Part shown: positions 34,407-41,908 of the stretch, one piece after another | Numbering within the stretch: position 1 is the first letter of the stretch | How the letters are laid out: each line of letters begins with the position of its first letter | Origin: Flavobacterium haoranii | GTDB taxonomy: Bacteria > Bacteroidota > Bacteroidia > Flavobacteriales > Flavobacteriaceae | NCBI GenBank assembly: GCA_003246205.1 | Contig: QKBC01000025.1 | Span: 186,001-250,000 of the forward strand | Reading direction: 5' to 3' | DNA: 64,000 nucleotides | Translations under genes and position numbers: made by a program | Notes under the pieces: model-generated | Told to the model about the DNA's origin: nothing | The model's database searches: none | What the model saw: only the letters and a program-made list of their open reading frames with translations

Positions 34407-35360
34407 ATGCTAAAAGTAAAAGATTTAGGTTTTTTTTATGAAAATGATAAGGAAATCCTAAAAAGAATTGATTTTTCTGTTGTAAAGGGAAATAATCTGG
34501 CAATTATTGGCGAAAGTGGTTGTGGAAAGAGTACGTTACTCAAGTTAATTTATGGCTTGTATGATGTGAACTCCGGAAGTATTAGCTGGAAAGATGATTT
34601 AGTAACCGGACCCAAGTTTAACTTAGTTCCCGGTATGCCATATATGAAGTATTTAGCCCAGGATTTTGATTTAATGCCGTATGTTACGGTTGCTGAAAAT
34701 GTGGGGAAGTTTCTGTCTAATTTCTTTTTAGATGACAAAAAAGAGCGAATAACAGAGTTGTTAGACGTTGTAGAAATGAGTGAATTTGCAGATGTTAAAG
34801 CAAAATTTTTGAGTGGCGGACAAATGCAGCGGGTAGCTCTAGCTAAAGTTTTGGCAAAAGAACCCGAATTGTTACTTTTAGATGAGCCTTTCAGTCATAT
34901 TGATAATTTTAGAAAAAATAGTTTACGAAGAAAGATTTTTCAATACCTGAAAGAAAAGCAGATTACTTGTATCATAGCTACACATGATGTTCAGGATGTG
35001 CTTTCTTTTTCAGATGAGGTTTTGGTTATGAAGAACGGGGAATTACTCGAAATAGGAACGACAGAAGCCATTTACCAAAATCCGCAGAGTTTCTACACTG
35101 CATCGCTTTTTGGAGAAGTCAGTAAGATTCCTGCTCATTTTTTCGGGTTTCAGCCAACATTTGAAGGAGACTTTGTTTTATGTTATCCGCATGAATTACA
35201 GGTCGTAGAGAAGTCTCCGTTTCAGGTAAAAATAGTGAAAAGCTATTTTAAAGGAAGTAATTATTTAGTTGAAGCACAGTATGATAATGAAAAAATTTAT
35301 TTTGATTCAGCTAGTAAGATAAATGAGAATGAAGAGGTTTTTTTGCAGTTGAACCGCTAA
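34407..35360 (+). CDS. ABC transporter ATP-binding protein
   Basis: A 317-aa ATPase subunit. Walker A is GESGCGKST (about 38-46), the Q-loop is in 'QDFDLMPYVTVAENV', the signature is LSGGQMQRVALAKVLA (about 135-150), Walker B is LLLLDEPFSHID and the H-loop is 'IIATHDVQDV'. A C-terminal ~80-residue extension (TOBE-like, about 235-317) is typical of importers such as the spermidine, sulfate or iron types. No permease or binding protein is adjacent, so the partner must be encoded elsewhere. Leader length to fabH is 64 bases. Confidence 0.92.
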   Translation: MLKVKDLGFFYENDKEILKRIDFSVVKGNNLAIIGESGCGKSTLLKLIYGLYDVNSGSISWKDDLVTGPKFNLVPGMPYMKYLAQDFDLMPYVTVAENVGKFLSNFFLDDKKERITELLDVVEMSEFADVKAKFLSGGQMQRVALAKVLAKEPELLLLDEPFSHIDNFRKNSLRRKIFQYLKEKQITCIIATHDVQDVLSFSDEVLVMKNGELLEIGTTEAIYQNPQSFYTASLFGEVSKIPAHFFGFQPTFEGDFVLCYPHELQVVEKSPFQVKIVKSYFKGSNYLVEAQYDNEKIYFDSASKINENEEVFLQLNR

Positions 35361-35396
35361 AAAAATAATTTAGTTAGGTGTTTTTTAATAAATTAG

Positions 35397-35404
35397 TAAA
35401 TTTG
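35397..35404 (+). promoter_or_regulatory. Possible -7 promoter element of fabH
   Basis: TAAATTTG followed by CGCC, 20 bases before the fabH start codon. The -33 region is weak. Confidence 0.4.
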
Positions 35405-35424
35405 CGCCACAAACTAAATCAAAC

Positions 35425-36432
35425 ATGTATCACTCAAAAATAACCGGGTTAGGATATTATGTGCCGGATAATATTGTAACCAATGACGACTTATCCAAAA
35501 TAATGGATACAAACGACGAATGGATTCAGGAACGTACCGGTATACAAGAAAGAAGACACGTTAATACTCCTGAAGAGACTACAACTTCAATGGGTGTAAA
35601 AGCTGCAAAAGTAGCTATTGAAAGAGCAGGATTAGCAACAGACGATATTGATTTTGTCATTTTTGCGACCTTAAGCCCGGATTATTATTTTCCGGGACCG
35701 GGAGTTTTAGTGCAAAGAGATTTGGGACTAAGAACTGTTGGGGCATTAGATATCCGTAATCAATGTTCAGGATTTGTTTATGCTTTATCAGTTGCAGACC
35801 AATTCATCAAAACCGGAATGTATAAGAATATTTTAGTGATTGGTTCTGAAGTGCATTCCAGAGGTTTGGATATGACAACGAGAGGAAGAGGCGTTTCTGT
35901 TATTTTCGGAGACGGAGCAGGAGCTGCAGTTCTTTCCAGAACGGAAGATACTTCTAAAGGAATTTTATCAACTCATTTACATTCTGAAGGGCAATATGCG
36001 GAAGAATTAGCATTAGTTGCACCGGGAATGGGAAAACGTTGGGTAACAGATATTATTAAAGATAACAATCCGGAAGATGAAAGCTATTATCCGCACATGA
36101 ACGGTCAATTTGTATTTAAAAATGCAGTGGTGCGTTTCAGTGAAGTGATTATGGAAGGCTTACAAGCTAATAATTTACAAGTTTCGGATATTGATATGTT
36201 GATTCCGCATCAGGCTAATTTGAGAATCTCACAATTTATTCAACAAAAGTTCAGATTACCGGATGATAAAGTGTATAACAATATCCAACAATACGGTAAT
36301 ACTACAGCCGCTTCTATTCCTATTGCTTTAACGGAAGCATGGGAAAAAGGAAAAATAAAAGAAGGCGATGTAGTTGTTTTAGCCGCTTTCGGTAGTGGAT
36401 TTACTTGGGGAAGTGTTATAATTCGCTGGTAA
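35425..36432 (+). CDS. fabH: 3-oxoacyl-ACP synthase III (FabH-type)
   Basis: A 335-aa condensing enzyme that starts fatty-acid synthesis by joining an acyl-CoA to malonyl-ACP. The catalytic triad is in place: Cys in DIRNQCSGFVYALSVA (about residue 113), His in 'LIPHQANLRISQFI' and Asn in 'YGNTTAASIPIALTEAWE'. The N-terminal 'GLGYYVPDNIVTNDDLSK' and 'TNDEWIQERTGIQERRH' are standard. In place of the usual C-terminal GAG loop it has 'LAAFGSGFTWGSVIIRW'. It is slightly longer than the E. coli enzyme and may be one of several paralogues, so a role in a special pathway is not excluded. Confidence 0.92.
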   Translation: MYHSKITGLGYYVPDNIVTNDDLSKIMDTNDEWIQERTGIQERRHVNTPEETTTSMGVKAAKVAIERAGLATDDIDFVIFATLSPDYYFPGPGVLVQRDLGLRTVGALDIRNQCSGFVYALSVADQFIKTGMYKNILVIGSEVHSRGLDMTTRGRGVSVIFGDGAGAAVLSRTEDTSKGILSTHLHSEGQYAEELALVAPGMGKRWVTDIIKDNNPEDESYYPHMNGQFVFKNAVVRFSEVIMEGLQANNLQVSDIDMLIPHQANLRISQFIQQKFRLPDDKVYNNIQQYGNTTAASIPIALTEAWEKGKIKEGDVVVLAAFGSGFTWGSVIIRW

Positions 36433-36448
36433 AAATGATATAAAATAA

Positions 36449-36480
36449 AAAAAAGCGTTCCGAATGGAACGCTTTTTTTA
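36449..36480. terminator. Bidirectional terminator (copy 1 of GCGTTCC hairpin)
   Basis: Stem AAAAAGCGTTCC / GGAACGCTTTTT with loop GAAT, between convergent fabH and the 505-aa gene. The same stem with the reverse-complement loop ATTC occurs at 39295-39326. Confidence 0.88.
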
Positions 36481-37995
36481 GTTACTAATAATGGCTTTTG
36501 ATTGGTTTACCAAGTCTGTTGTCGTTTCATATAACGTACGGTTTTCCATTTTGCTTTTCAGCCAGGCATAAAAGCTCATAACAAAAATATCTTCTTGGTC
36601 AGGGCTGATCCATACAAAGGAATTTTCTACTTTTTCTTTAAAAGTCCTGGAGGTTACTTTTTCAGGATTTTTATAATAATATTCAATGAGTTGCAGGTAA
36701 GTAATAACTCGTTCTTGATTAATTTCTTGAAGGTATTTGAAATAGCTTCGTTTAAAACTAAGCAAGCGCGATTCTACAAGGTCAATGAGGTTTAGGTCAA
36801 TATACAATAAGATCTCTATAAGGTTCTTTTTGATGACCCACTCTTTTCCTGCTTTTTCCATATACCAATTGTCTGTATGGTACAATTTTGATAAAATATT
36901 TTGAGCATTTTTAAGTGATCCTTTTTGAAAATAGAACATGACTAAGCCTAAATGAATATCTAGTAGTGATTCCATATCATTGTGTTTTCTATTCTTTACG
37001 GATTCCAGTAGCGCTATAGCTTCTTCTTGTCGATTGGAAAAATTATAATTCAAAGCTAAAAGTTTATAGTGCTTTAAGAGGAAGGTATTATAATGCTTTT
37101 TATTTTTATCAAGCATTTTTTGCTGCATCAGATCTAAGTATACTAAAGAATCTTCAAACTTCTTATTTCGAAACAGCGTATTTGAAATCAGATAAAGGAC
37201 TTGAATGTGATAAAAAGCTTGTTTGTCTTTGTCCTTCTGGTTTTTAATTGTTGTGTAAATAGAGATTAAAAAAGGTTCAACTTGTAAGTAATCGTTCGTT
37301 ACAAAAGCAGAAATACTTATGATCGTCATCAATTGATAGACTGATTTAAAGGATACTGCTTCTTCAAGGCTAATGTTATGTTCTTTGAGAATGGATTCAA
37401 ATAGTGTTTGAAAATTTATAGTCTCGCCTTTGTATGTAATTTGGTTTAGTGTCTGTCTCACTTTAGCATAGACCATATTCAACTGATCCTCTAATTGATG
37501 TTTTTTTTGATTGATTTTATATTTTTCTATTTCTGCTTCCAATTCGATGCTTGAGTTGGTATGGGCATATTGTATTTTAGTGTGATAGATTTCATTTAAA
37601 ATAGCAAAAAGGTTGTGTTCTTTAGCTAGTATCTCTGCCTTGTGCAATAGTTTATACGCTATTATAGGTTTGTTGTTCAATAAAAAAGTGCGAGATGCTA
37701 AAATGTACTTTATGGCTTGCATATCCACAGAATTTTCTTCTTCAATGCTGATGTTTGCTATGAAATCGATAAGAGACTGGAGCAGTCTTTTTCGCAAAGC
37801 GTGATAAGCCGCTTTATTCCCGTCTTTATAGAGTTTTTTACAAAGTGCTTCGGAGGTTAAATGATCTCTGGAAATAAGTTTAAAAAGCTGAATGTTTTTA
37901 GTGTCATTGCGCCTGTTCTTTTTTCTCAGGTATTCTGTAAAACGAGTTTGTTCTTCTAATGAAAGACTGGAAATGATATGGTTTAAATCATTCAT
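36478..37995 (-). CDS. Uncharacterised helical-repeat protein (505 aa)
   Basis: A soluble, entirely helical protein of unknown function. There is no signal peptide. The first 80 residues are basic ('FTEYLRKKNRRNDTKNIQLF', 'AYHALRKRLLQSLIDFIANI') and could bind nucleic acid or a partner. From about 80 to 480 the pattern is degenerate TPR-like helical pairs ('AIALLESVKNRKH', 'LVMFYFQKGSLKNAQNILSKLYH'). Proteins of this style recur in flavobacterial genomes. It is divergent from the small membrane-protein cluster at 38146-39291, and the whole group is enclosed by two matching hairpins. Confidence 0.82.
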   Translation of the reverse strand: MNDLNHIISSLSLEEQTRFTEYLRKKNRRNDTKNIQLFKLISRDHLTSEALCKKLYKDGNKAAYHALRKRLLQSLIDFIANISIEEENSVDMQAIKYILASRTFLLNNKPIIAYKLLHKAEILAKEHNLFAILNEIYHTKIQYAHTNSSIELEAEIEKYKINQKKHQLEDQLNMVYAKVRQTLNQITYKGETINFQTLFESILKEHNISLEEAVSFKSVYQLMTIISISAFVTNDYLQVEPFLISIYTTIKNQKDKDKQAFYHIQVLYLISNTLFRNKKFEDSLVYLDLMQQKMLDKNKKHYNTFLLKHYKLLALNYNFSNRQEEAIALLESVKNRKHNDMESLLDIHLGLVMFYFQKGSLKNAQNILSKLYHTDNWYMEKAGKEWVIKKNLIEILLYIDLNLIDLVESRLLSFKRSYFKYLQEINQERVITYLQLIEYYYKNPEKVTSRTFKEKVENSFVWISPDQEDIFVMSFYAWLKSKMENRTLYETTTDLVNQSKAIISN

Positions 37996-38145
37996 TTAAT
38001 CGTTAGTTTTTTTTAGTATATGTTAGTAAAAATAAGTGTTTTTGTTTAATTATCTAAAAAATAATCGTCAGTTTTATGATGATTATGTGTTTAAAGTTTT
38101 TGCAAACTGTAGCAGCTTTGTGACAACATTACAAACAAAGAAATT

Positions 38146-38304
38146 ATGAAAAGTATAGTAAGAACAGTAGTAATTGTAATAGGGATACTTACGCTAATGG
38201 TTTATTCGAAAAGTATCCTGATCAAAACAGGAAAAACATACACTAGTTGTATTAGCTATTTGTCTAAGCATGCCACTGTAGGAGTAAATTGCTATTCAAA
38301 ATAA
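38146..38304 (+). CDS. Small exported or membrane-anchored peptide (52 aa)
   Basis: A short ORF starting MKSIVRTVVIVIGILTLMVY. The single hydrophobic segment (about 4-21) is followed by a polar tail with two Cys (TSCISYLSKH, GVNCYSK). The stop codon is four bases from the start of the next gene, which suggests translational coupling and supports a real gene. I recognise no family. Its short length and signal-like N-terminus would suit a secreted peptide or small membrane protein. Confidence 0.5.
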   Translation: MKSIVRTVVIVIGILTLMVYSKSILIKTGKTYTSCISYLSKHATVGVNCYSK

Positions 38305-38308
38305 CCAC

Positions 38309-38773
38309 ATGCAGTTAAAACAGTTAAATAAAGCTTTTTTAATCATGACTGGAGTTTCAGTGACAGTGTTCCTGTATCTGGTTTTTTTAGGGTATGATGA
38401 TATTAAGAGCGTCAGAGATGTATTAAAGATAGTGGCAGCAATATTATTTCCGGTACCGGTGATCTTTTTTATACGTTTTATATGGATTGAACGCTTTCTA
38501 CCCCAAAATTCAGAAGAAGCTAAATTAAAAAATCAAAAGCCGGCAATATTGTTGTTGGTTATAACAGTGATAATAGTTTTAATCATCTTACAACTACTGG
38601 AATGGATGCATTTGTCATTAGAGAAGAACTTAATTTTTGCTCATTTGATGAATTCAACGGCAATCAGTGGTTATGTGCTTAATTATATCCTGTACAACAA
38701 TTTAAAGACAAATGGCATTTTGAGCGGTTTGTTGATGGCATTAGCCATCCATGTTTTCTTTTTTATAAACTAA
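38309..38773 (+). CDS. Hypothetical four-helix membrane protein (154 aa)
   Basis: Four or five hydrophobic segments ('AFLIMTGVSVTVFLYLVFLGY', 'VAAILFPVPVIFFIRFIWI', 'ILLLVITVIIVLIILQLLEWM', 'GILSGLLMALAIHVFFFIN') and short polar loops. No catalytic motif or known family is seen. The layout (NDL/DDI turn, then a second helix ending in RE/IER) resembles the following 163-aa protein, so the two may be distant paralogues that pair in the membrane. It starts four bases after the 52-aa gene. Confidence 0.75.
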   Translation: MQLKQLNKAFLIMTGVSVTVFLYLVFLGYDDIKSVRDVLKIVAAILFPVPVIFFIRFIWIERFLPQNSEEAKLKNQKPAILLLVITVIIVLIILQLLEWMHLSLEKNLIFAHLMNSTAISGYVLNYILYNNLKTNGILSGLLMALAIHVFFFIN

Positions 38774-38799
38774 AATTTTAATCATTAAATCAAATAAAT

Positions 38800-39291
38800 A
38801 TGAATTTTTCAGATCCGACTCACCAAGAATTAAACCCAGCTAATAATTCAAAAAAGCGGGAATTGTTATTTACCTTTCAATCTATAATTGTTACAGGCTT
38901 ATTAGCCTTAACAGCCATAGCCTTTTTCTTCTATAATGATTTGGCTATAGTAAAAGGGATCAAAGTGATCTTTGCGCCGTTCCTATCGGTAGTTCCTTTA
39001 CTATTTGTTCTGTCGATATTGCGAGAATTGCATCATGGTTTTAGGGAAGGGAATTACAACAGAGAAGAAATTCTCAAATTTAGTGCTGTAGCTTTAGCAG
39101 TAACGATGGTCTTTACCGCATTAACCTATTTGCTTTCTGAAATAGACGCATTAGAAATATTATTAGCGGCAATTATGGCTATTTTATGTGTCATATTCTT
39201 TTTGAAAAGTAAGATCAAAGACATTTTAGGAATGAGTATTATAACAGGAATAGCAGAAGGGATTCTGATCTATATGATTTTTTTGTTTTGA
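38800..39291 (+). CDS. Hypothetical membrane protein (163 aa)
   Basis: After a polar N-terminus (about 1-25), five hydrophobic helices follow: 'IIVTGLLALTAIAFFFYND', 'VIFAPFLSVVPLLFVLSILREL', 'FSAVALAVTMVFTALTYLL', 'ALEILLAAIMAILCVIFFL' and a last helix to the C-terminus. No family recognised. It lies 26 bases after the 154-aa membrane protein, which it weakly resembles, and ends at the second GCGTTCC hairpin terminator. Function is unknown. Confidence 0.75.
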   Translation: MNFSDPTHQELNPANNSKKRELLFTFQSIIVTGLLALTAIAFFFYNDLAIVKGIKVIFAPFLSVVPLLFVLSILRELHHGFREGNYNREEILKFSAVALAVTMVFTALTYLLSEIDALEILLAAIMAILCVIFFLKSKIKDILGMSIITGIAEGILIYMIFLF

Positions 39292-39294
39292 TTG

Positions 39295-39326
39295 AAAAAA
39301 GCGTTCCATTCGGAACGCTTTTTTTA
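39295..39326. terminator. Bidirectional terminator (copy 2 of GCGTTCC hairpin)
   Basis: Stem AAAAAGCGTTCC / GGAACGCTTTTT with loop ATTC, between the convergent membrane-protein gene and the TonB-type barrel gene. Stem and the right flank TTTTTTTAGTT match copy 1 at 36449; only the loop is reversed. Confidence 0.88.
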
Positions 39327-39330
39327 GTTT

Positions 39331-41685
39331 TTAGAACATACCGCCACCACCTTGTGTTTCGTTTTTATCACGTTGCTTGCGCTGTAAAGCTCTGTTTTTG
39401 CCACCGCCGAATCGATAATTGAAACCGATGTATAGGGTTTGACTTTCCCAAGTAAATTTTCCTGTCTGAGGATAAGGGAGGTCTCCTTCAAATTGCACTT
39501 TCATAGTATGGAAAATATCACTAAAACGAGCACTGATTGTTCCTTGTCCTTTCAGAATATTATAGCTGGTGCCTATATCACTTCGCCACATAGCTTTACG
39601 TGTCATTTGCAGAGAAACATCCTTTCCTCGGTAAAAACCGAAAAGCTGAAAACGTAAATTTTTAGTTACTTTAAAAGTATTGTTAGCACGAGCATTAAAA
39701 AGAGTAGCATCTTTTTCTACATAAACATCGCCTACATAGCCTCTGAGCGTTCTGAAATAAGCATCAACGCCAAAGTTTGTACTCCACCATTTGGTAAAAT
39801 TCAAATTTCCGGAGATCTCTGCACCATAGGCATTGTTATCTTTAAAATTATCGTATGTTAAAACAGTTTTGTTAGGATCTGTTGGATGTTCCAGCATAAC
39901 ACGAGTAATCTCGTCATTAATCCTTCTGTAAAATATTCCTGATGTAAAAGAACCTATTTTAGTCGTACGGGTATAATTTAATTCAAATGAGTTCGTGAAT
40001 TGCGGTTCCAAATACGGATTCCCTTCTGAGTCTAAAGTAGGAGTTGTCCATTCTCTGATTGGGTTTACTTGGCCAATACTTGGTCTGTCCACTCTTCTGG
40101 AATAACTGAAATTAAATGTGCTCTTTTCGTTTGGAGTATAAGAAACAAAACCGGAAGGATAAACCGTAAAAATAGTGTCGTCAAAAGGAGCATCGTCTTG
40201 TCCGGATTTTTTAAATACAGCATCCACCTGATAATGTTCTAAACGAGCACCTACTTGAAAATTCCATTTGTCCCATTGTTTTGCAAATGTTCCGTAAGCC
40301 GAAAAAATGTTTCGGTCATATTTAAAATCAGAATTGTACAACTGGTCAATGTAAAGATTGTTGGTTGTAGATTCAATACGGGCTTCTGCTCCTAATTCCA
40401 GTTTAGTTGTTTTGGTAAGCGGATTGACATAATCAAGATTAGCTTTAAAATTTTTATTGTCATTAGCCGTACTATTGGTAGTTGAACTCGGAACCAACGG
40501 GTAATAGTAAAAACTGTCTTCCGGGCTTGAATAGGTATTGTAGTTCATTTCCAATTCAATATTCTCGTCTTCTTTCGCAAAATTGTGTTTAAAATCTACG
40601 TTGTAAACTTGTGTATTACCATTATTTTTAACGGAGAAATCTTGTAAAATATCAGCCGTTGTCGGATTCAGATAATTGATAAAAGTTTCAGCATCGGCAT
40701 GACCGGAAAACCAGTTTTGAGTAGTGTAAACAGACAATGTATTTTTGTCGTTTATATAGTAATCCGTTCCGAATTTCCACAAATGAGAAGTATTCTTGTT
40801 GCTAATGTCAAAACTTTGTTCACTTTCATTACCGGATTGAAAACTGGATAAATGACCGTCATTGGCATGAAAACCATGATTGAAACCATAATTGGTATAA
40901 AAGTTCAGTTTTCCTTTGCGGTAATTCATGTCTAAAGAATTATTCGTTTTAGGTGTTTTTCCGAAAGTTATACCGTTATTAACAGAACCGTTAAAACCGT
41001 CATTCGCATTTTTGTGCAATACAATATTGATGATTCCGCTCATTCCTTCCGGATTGTATTTAGCCGAAGGATTAGTGATCAATTCAATTTGTTTGATCGA
41101 AGCCGACGGAATTTGTTTCAGAAGTTGTTCAACCGGTATATTGGTGGGTTTGCCGTCTAGTAAAACACGTACGTTAGAGTTTCCTCTCAACGAAATTTCA
41201 TTGGTTTGCGGATCAACGGAAACCGACGGGATATTATTCATGATCTCTCCGGCAGTTGCTCCGGCACTAATCAAATCTTTTCCGACATTAATAACTTTTC
41301 GGTCGATCTTCTGTTCCATGATCGAACGTTCTTTAACTACTTCAACGCCTTCCAGTTGAGCTACATCTTCTTCAATGGCAATATTGCCTAGGTCTATTTT
41401 TTTAGAAGTACTCAGGTCAACGGCTTGAGTAATGGTTTTATACCCGATAAACTGGATTTCCAGTGTTAGTTTTTGTAAGGGCAATTTGTTGATCTCAAAG
41501 TTTCCGGAATCAGTGGTAGTACTTCCGGTTAGCATTTCAGCATTGTCTTTAACGACGACTGTAACATAAGGCAAAGGTTCCCCTGTTTTTTTGTCGGTTA
41601 CTTTTCCGGAAACAGATCCGCTATTTTGAGCAAATAAAGACATAAGGTTGCTCAAAAAAAGTAAAATCAGAAAATTTACTTTCAT
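39331..41685 (-). CDS. TonB-dependent-receptor-like outer-membrane protein (OMP_b-brl_2 type)
   Basis: A 784-aa outer-membrane protein with a signal peptide (about 1-20). A carboxypeptidase-regulatory-like beta domain covers about 22-108 (GSVSGKVTDKKTGEPLPYVT, then 'GNFEINKLPLQKLTLEIQFIGYKT'). The plug (about 120-225) has 'ATAGEIMNNIPSVSVDPQTNEISLRGNSNVRVLLDGKP'. A long beta-barrel follows, and the chain ends with a Gly-rich tail and terminal Phe. It belongs to the flavobacterial barrel group that lacks an obvious TonB box and is often linked to peptide or metal stress. No SusD partner is adjacent, so glycan import is unlikely. Confidence 0.9.
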   Translation of the reverse strand: MKVNFLILLFLSNLMSLFAQNSGSVSGKVTDKKTGEPLPYVTVVVKDNAEMLTGSTTTDSGNFEINKLPLQKLTLEIQFIGYKTITQAVDLSTSKKIDLGNIAIEEDVAQLEGVEVVKERSIMEQKIDRKVINVGKDLISAGATAGEIMNNIPSVSVDPQTNEISLRGNSNVRVLLDGKPTNIPVEQLLKQIPSASIKQIELITNPSAKYNPEGMSGIINIVLHKNANDGFNGSVNNGITFGKTPKTNNSLDMNYRKGKLNFYTNYGFNHGFHANDGHLSSFQSGNESEQSFDISNKNTSHLWKFGTDYYINDKNTLSVYTTQNWFSGHADAETFINYLNPTTADILQDFSVKNNGNTQVYNVDFKHNFAKEDENIELEMNYNTYSSPEDSFYYYPLVPSSTTNSTANDNKNFKANLDYVNPLTKTTKLELGAEARIESTTNNLYIDQLYNSDFKYDRNIFSAYGTFAKQWDKWNFQVGARLEHYQVDAVFKKSGQDDAPFDDTIFTVYPSGFVSYTPNEKSTFNFSYSRRVDRPSIGQVNPIREWTTPTLDSEGNPYLEPQFTNSFELNYTRTTKIGSFTSGIFYRRINDEITRVMLEHPTDPNKTVLTYDNFKDNNAYGAEISGNLNFTKWWSTNFGVDAYFRTLRGYVGDVYVEKDATLFNARANNTFKVTKNLRFQLFGFYRGKDVSLQMTRKAMWRSDIGTSYNILKGQGTISARFSDIFHTMKVQFEGDLPYPQTGKFTWESQTLYIGFNYRFGGGKNRALQRKQRDKNETQGGGGMF

Positions 41686-41855
41686 TGTAATAACTGTTTG
41701 ATTGATTGATGATACTTAGTAGACTTTGTTGTGAAGGTTTTGTTACAGAACTTCTTAAAATTATGTTTTTTTTAACAAAATCAGGATTGAGATTCTCTTT
41801 TGAAGAAATTGTCTGTTGCTTTTTAGATCGGAGAGAAAAAACTAAGCATCGGAGA

Positions 41856-41886
41856 CTGACAACTAACAACTAAATTAATATCTTTG
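41856..41886 (+). promoter_or_regulatory. Possible promoter of argS
   Basis: TATCTTTG (41879-41886) followed by CACC matches the -7 pattern; at -33 only a weak CTG is present. The start codon is 22 bases downstream. Confidence 0.4.
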
Positions 41887-41908
41887 CACCTTTAAAATAA
41901 TAACAAAA

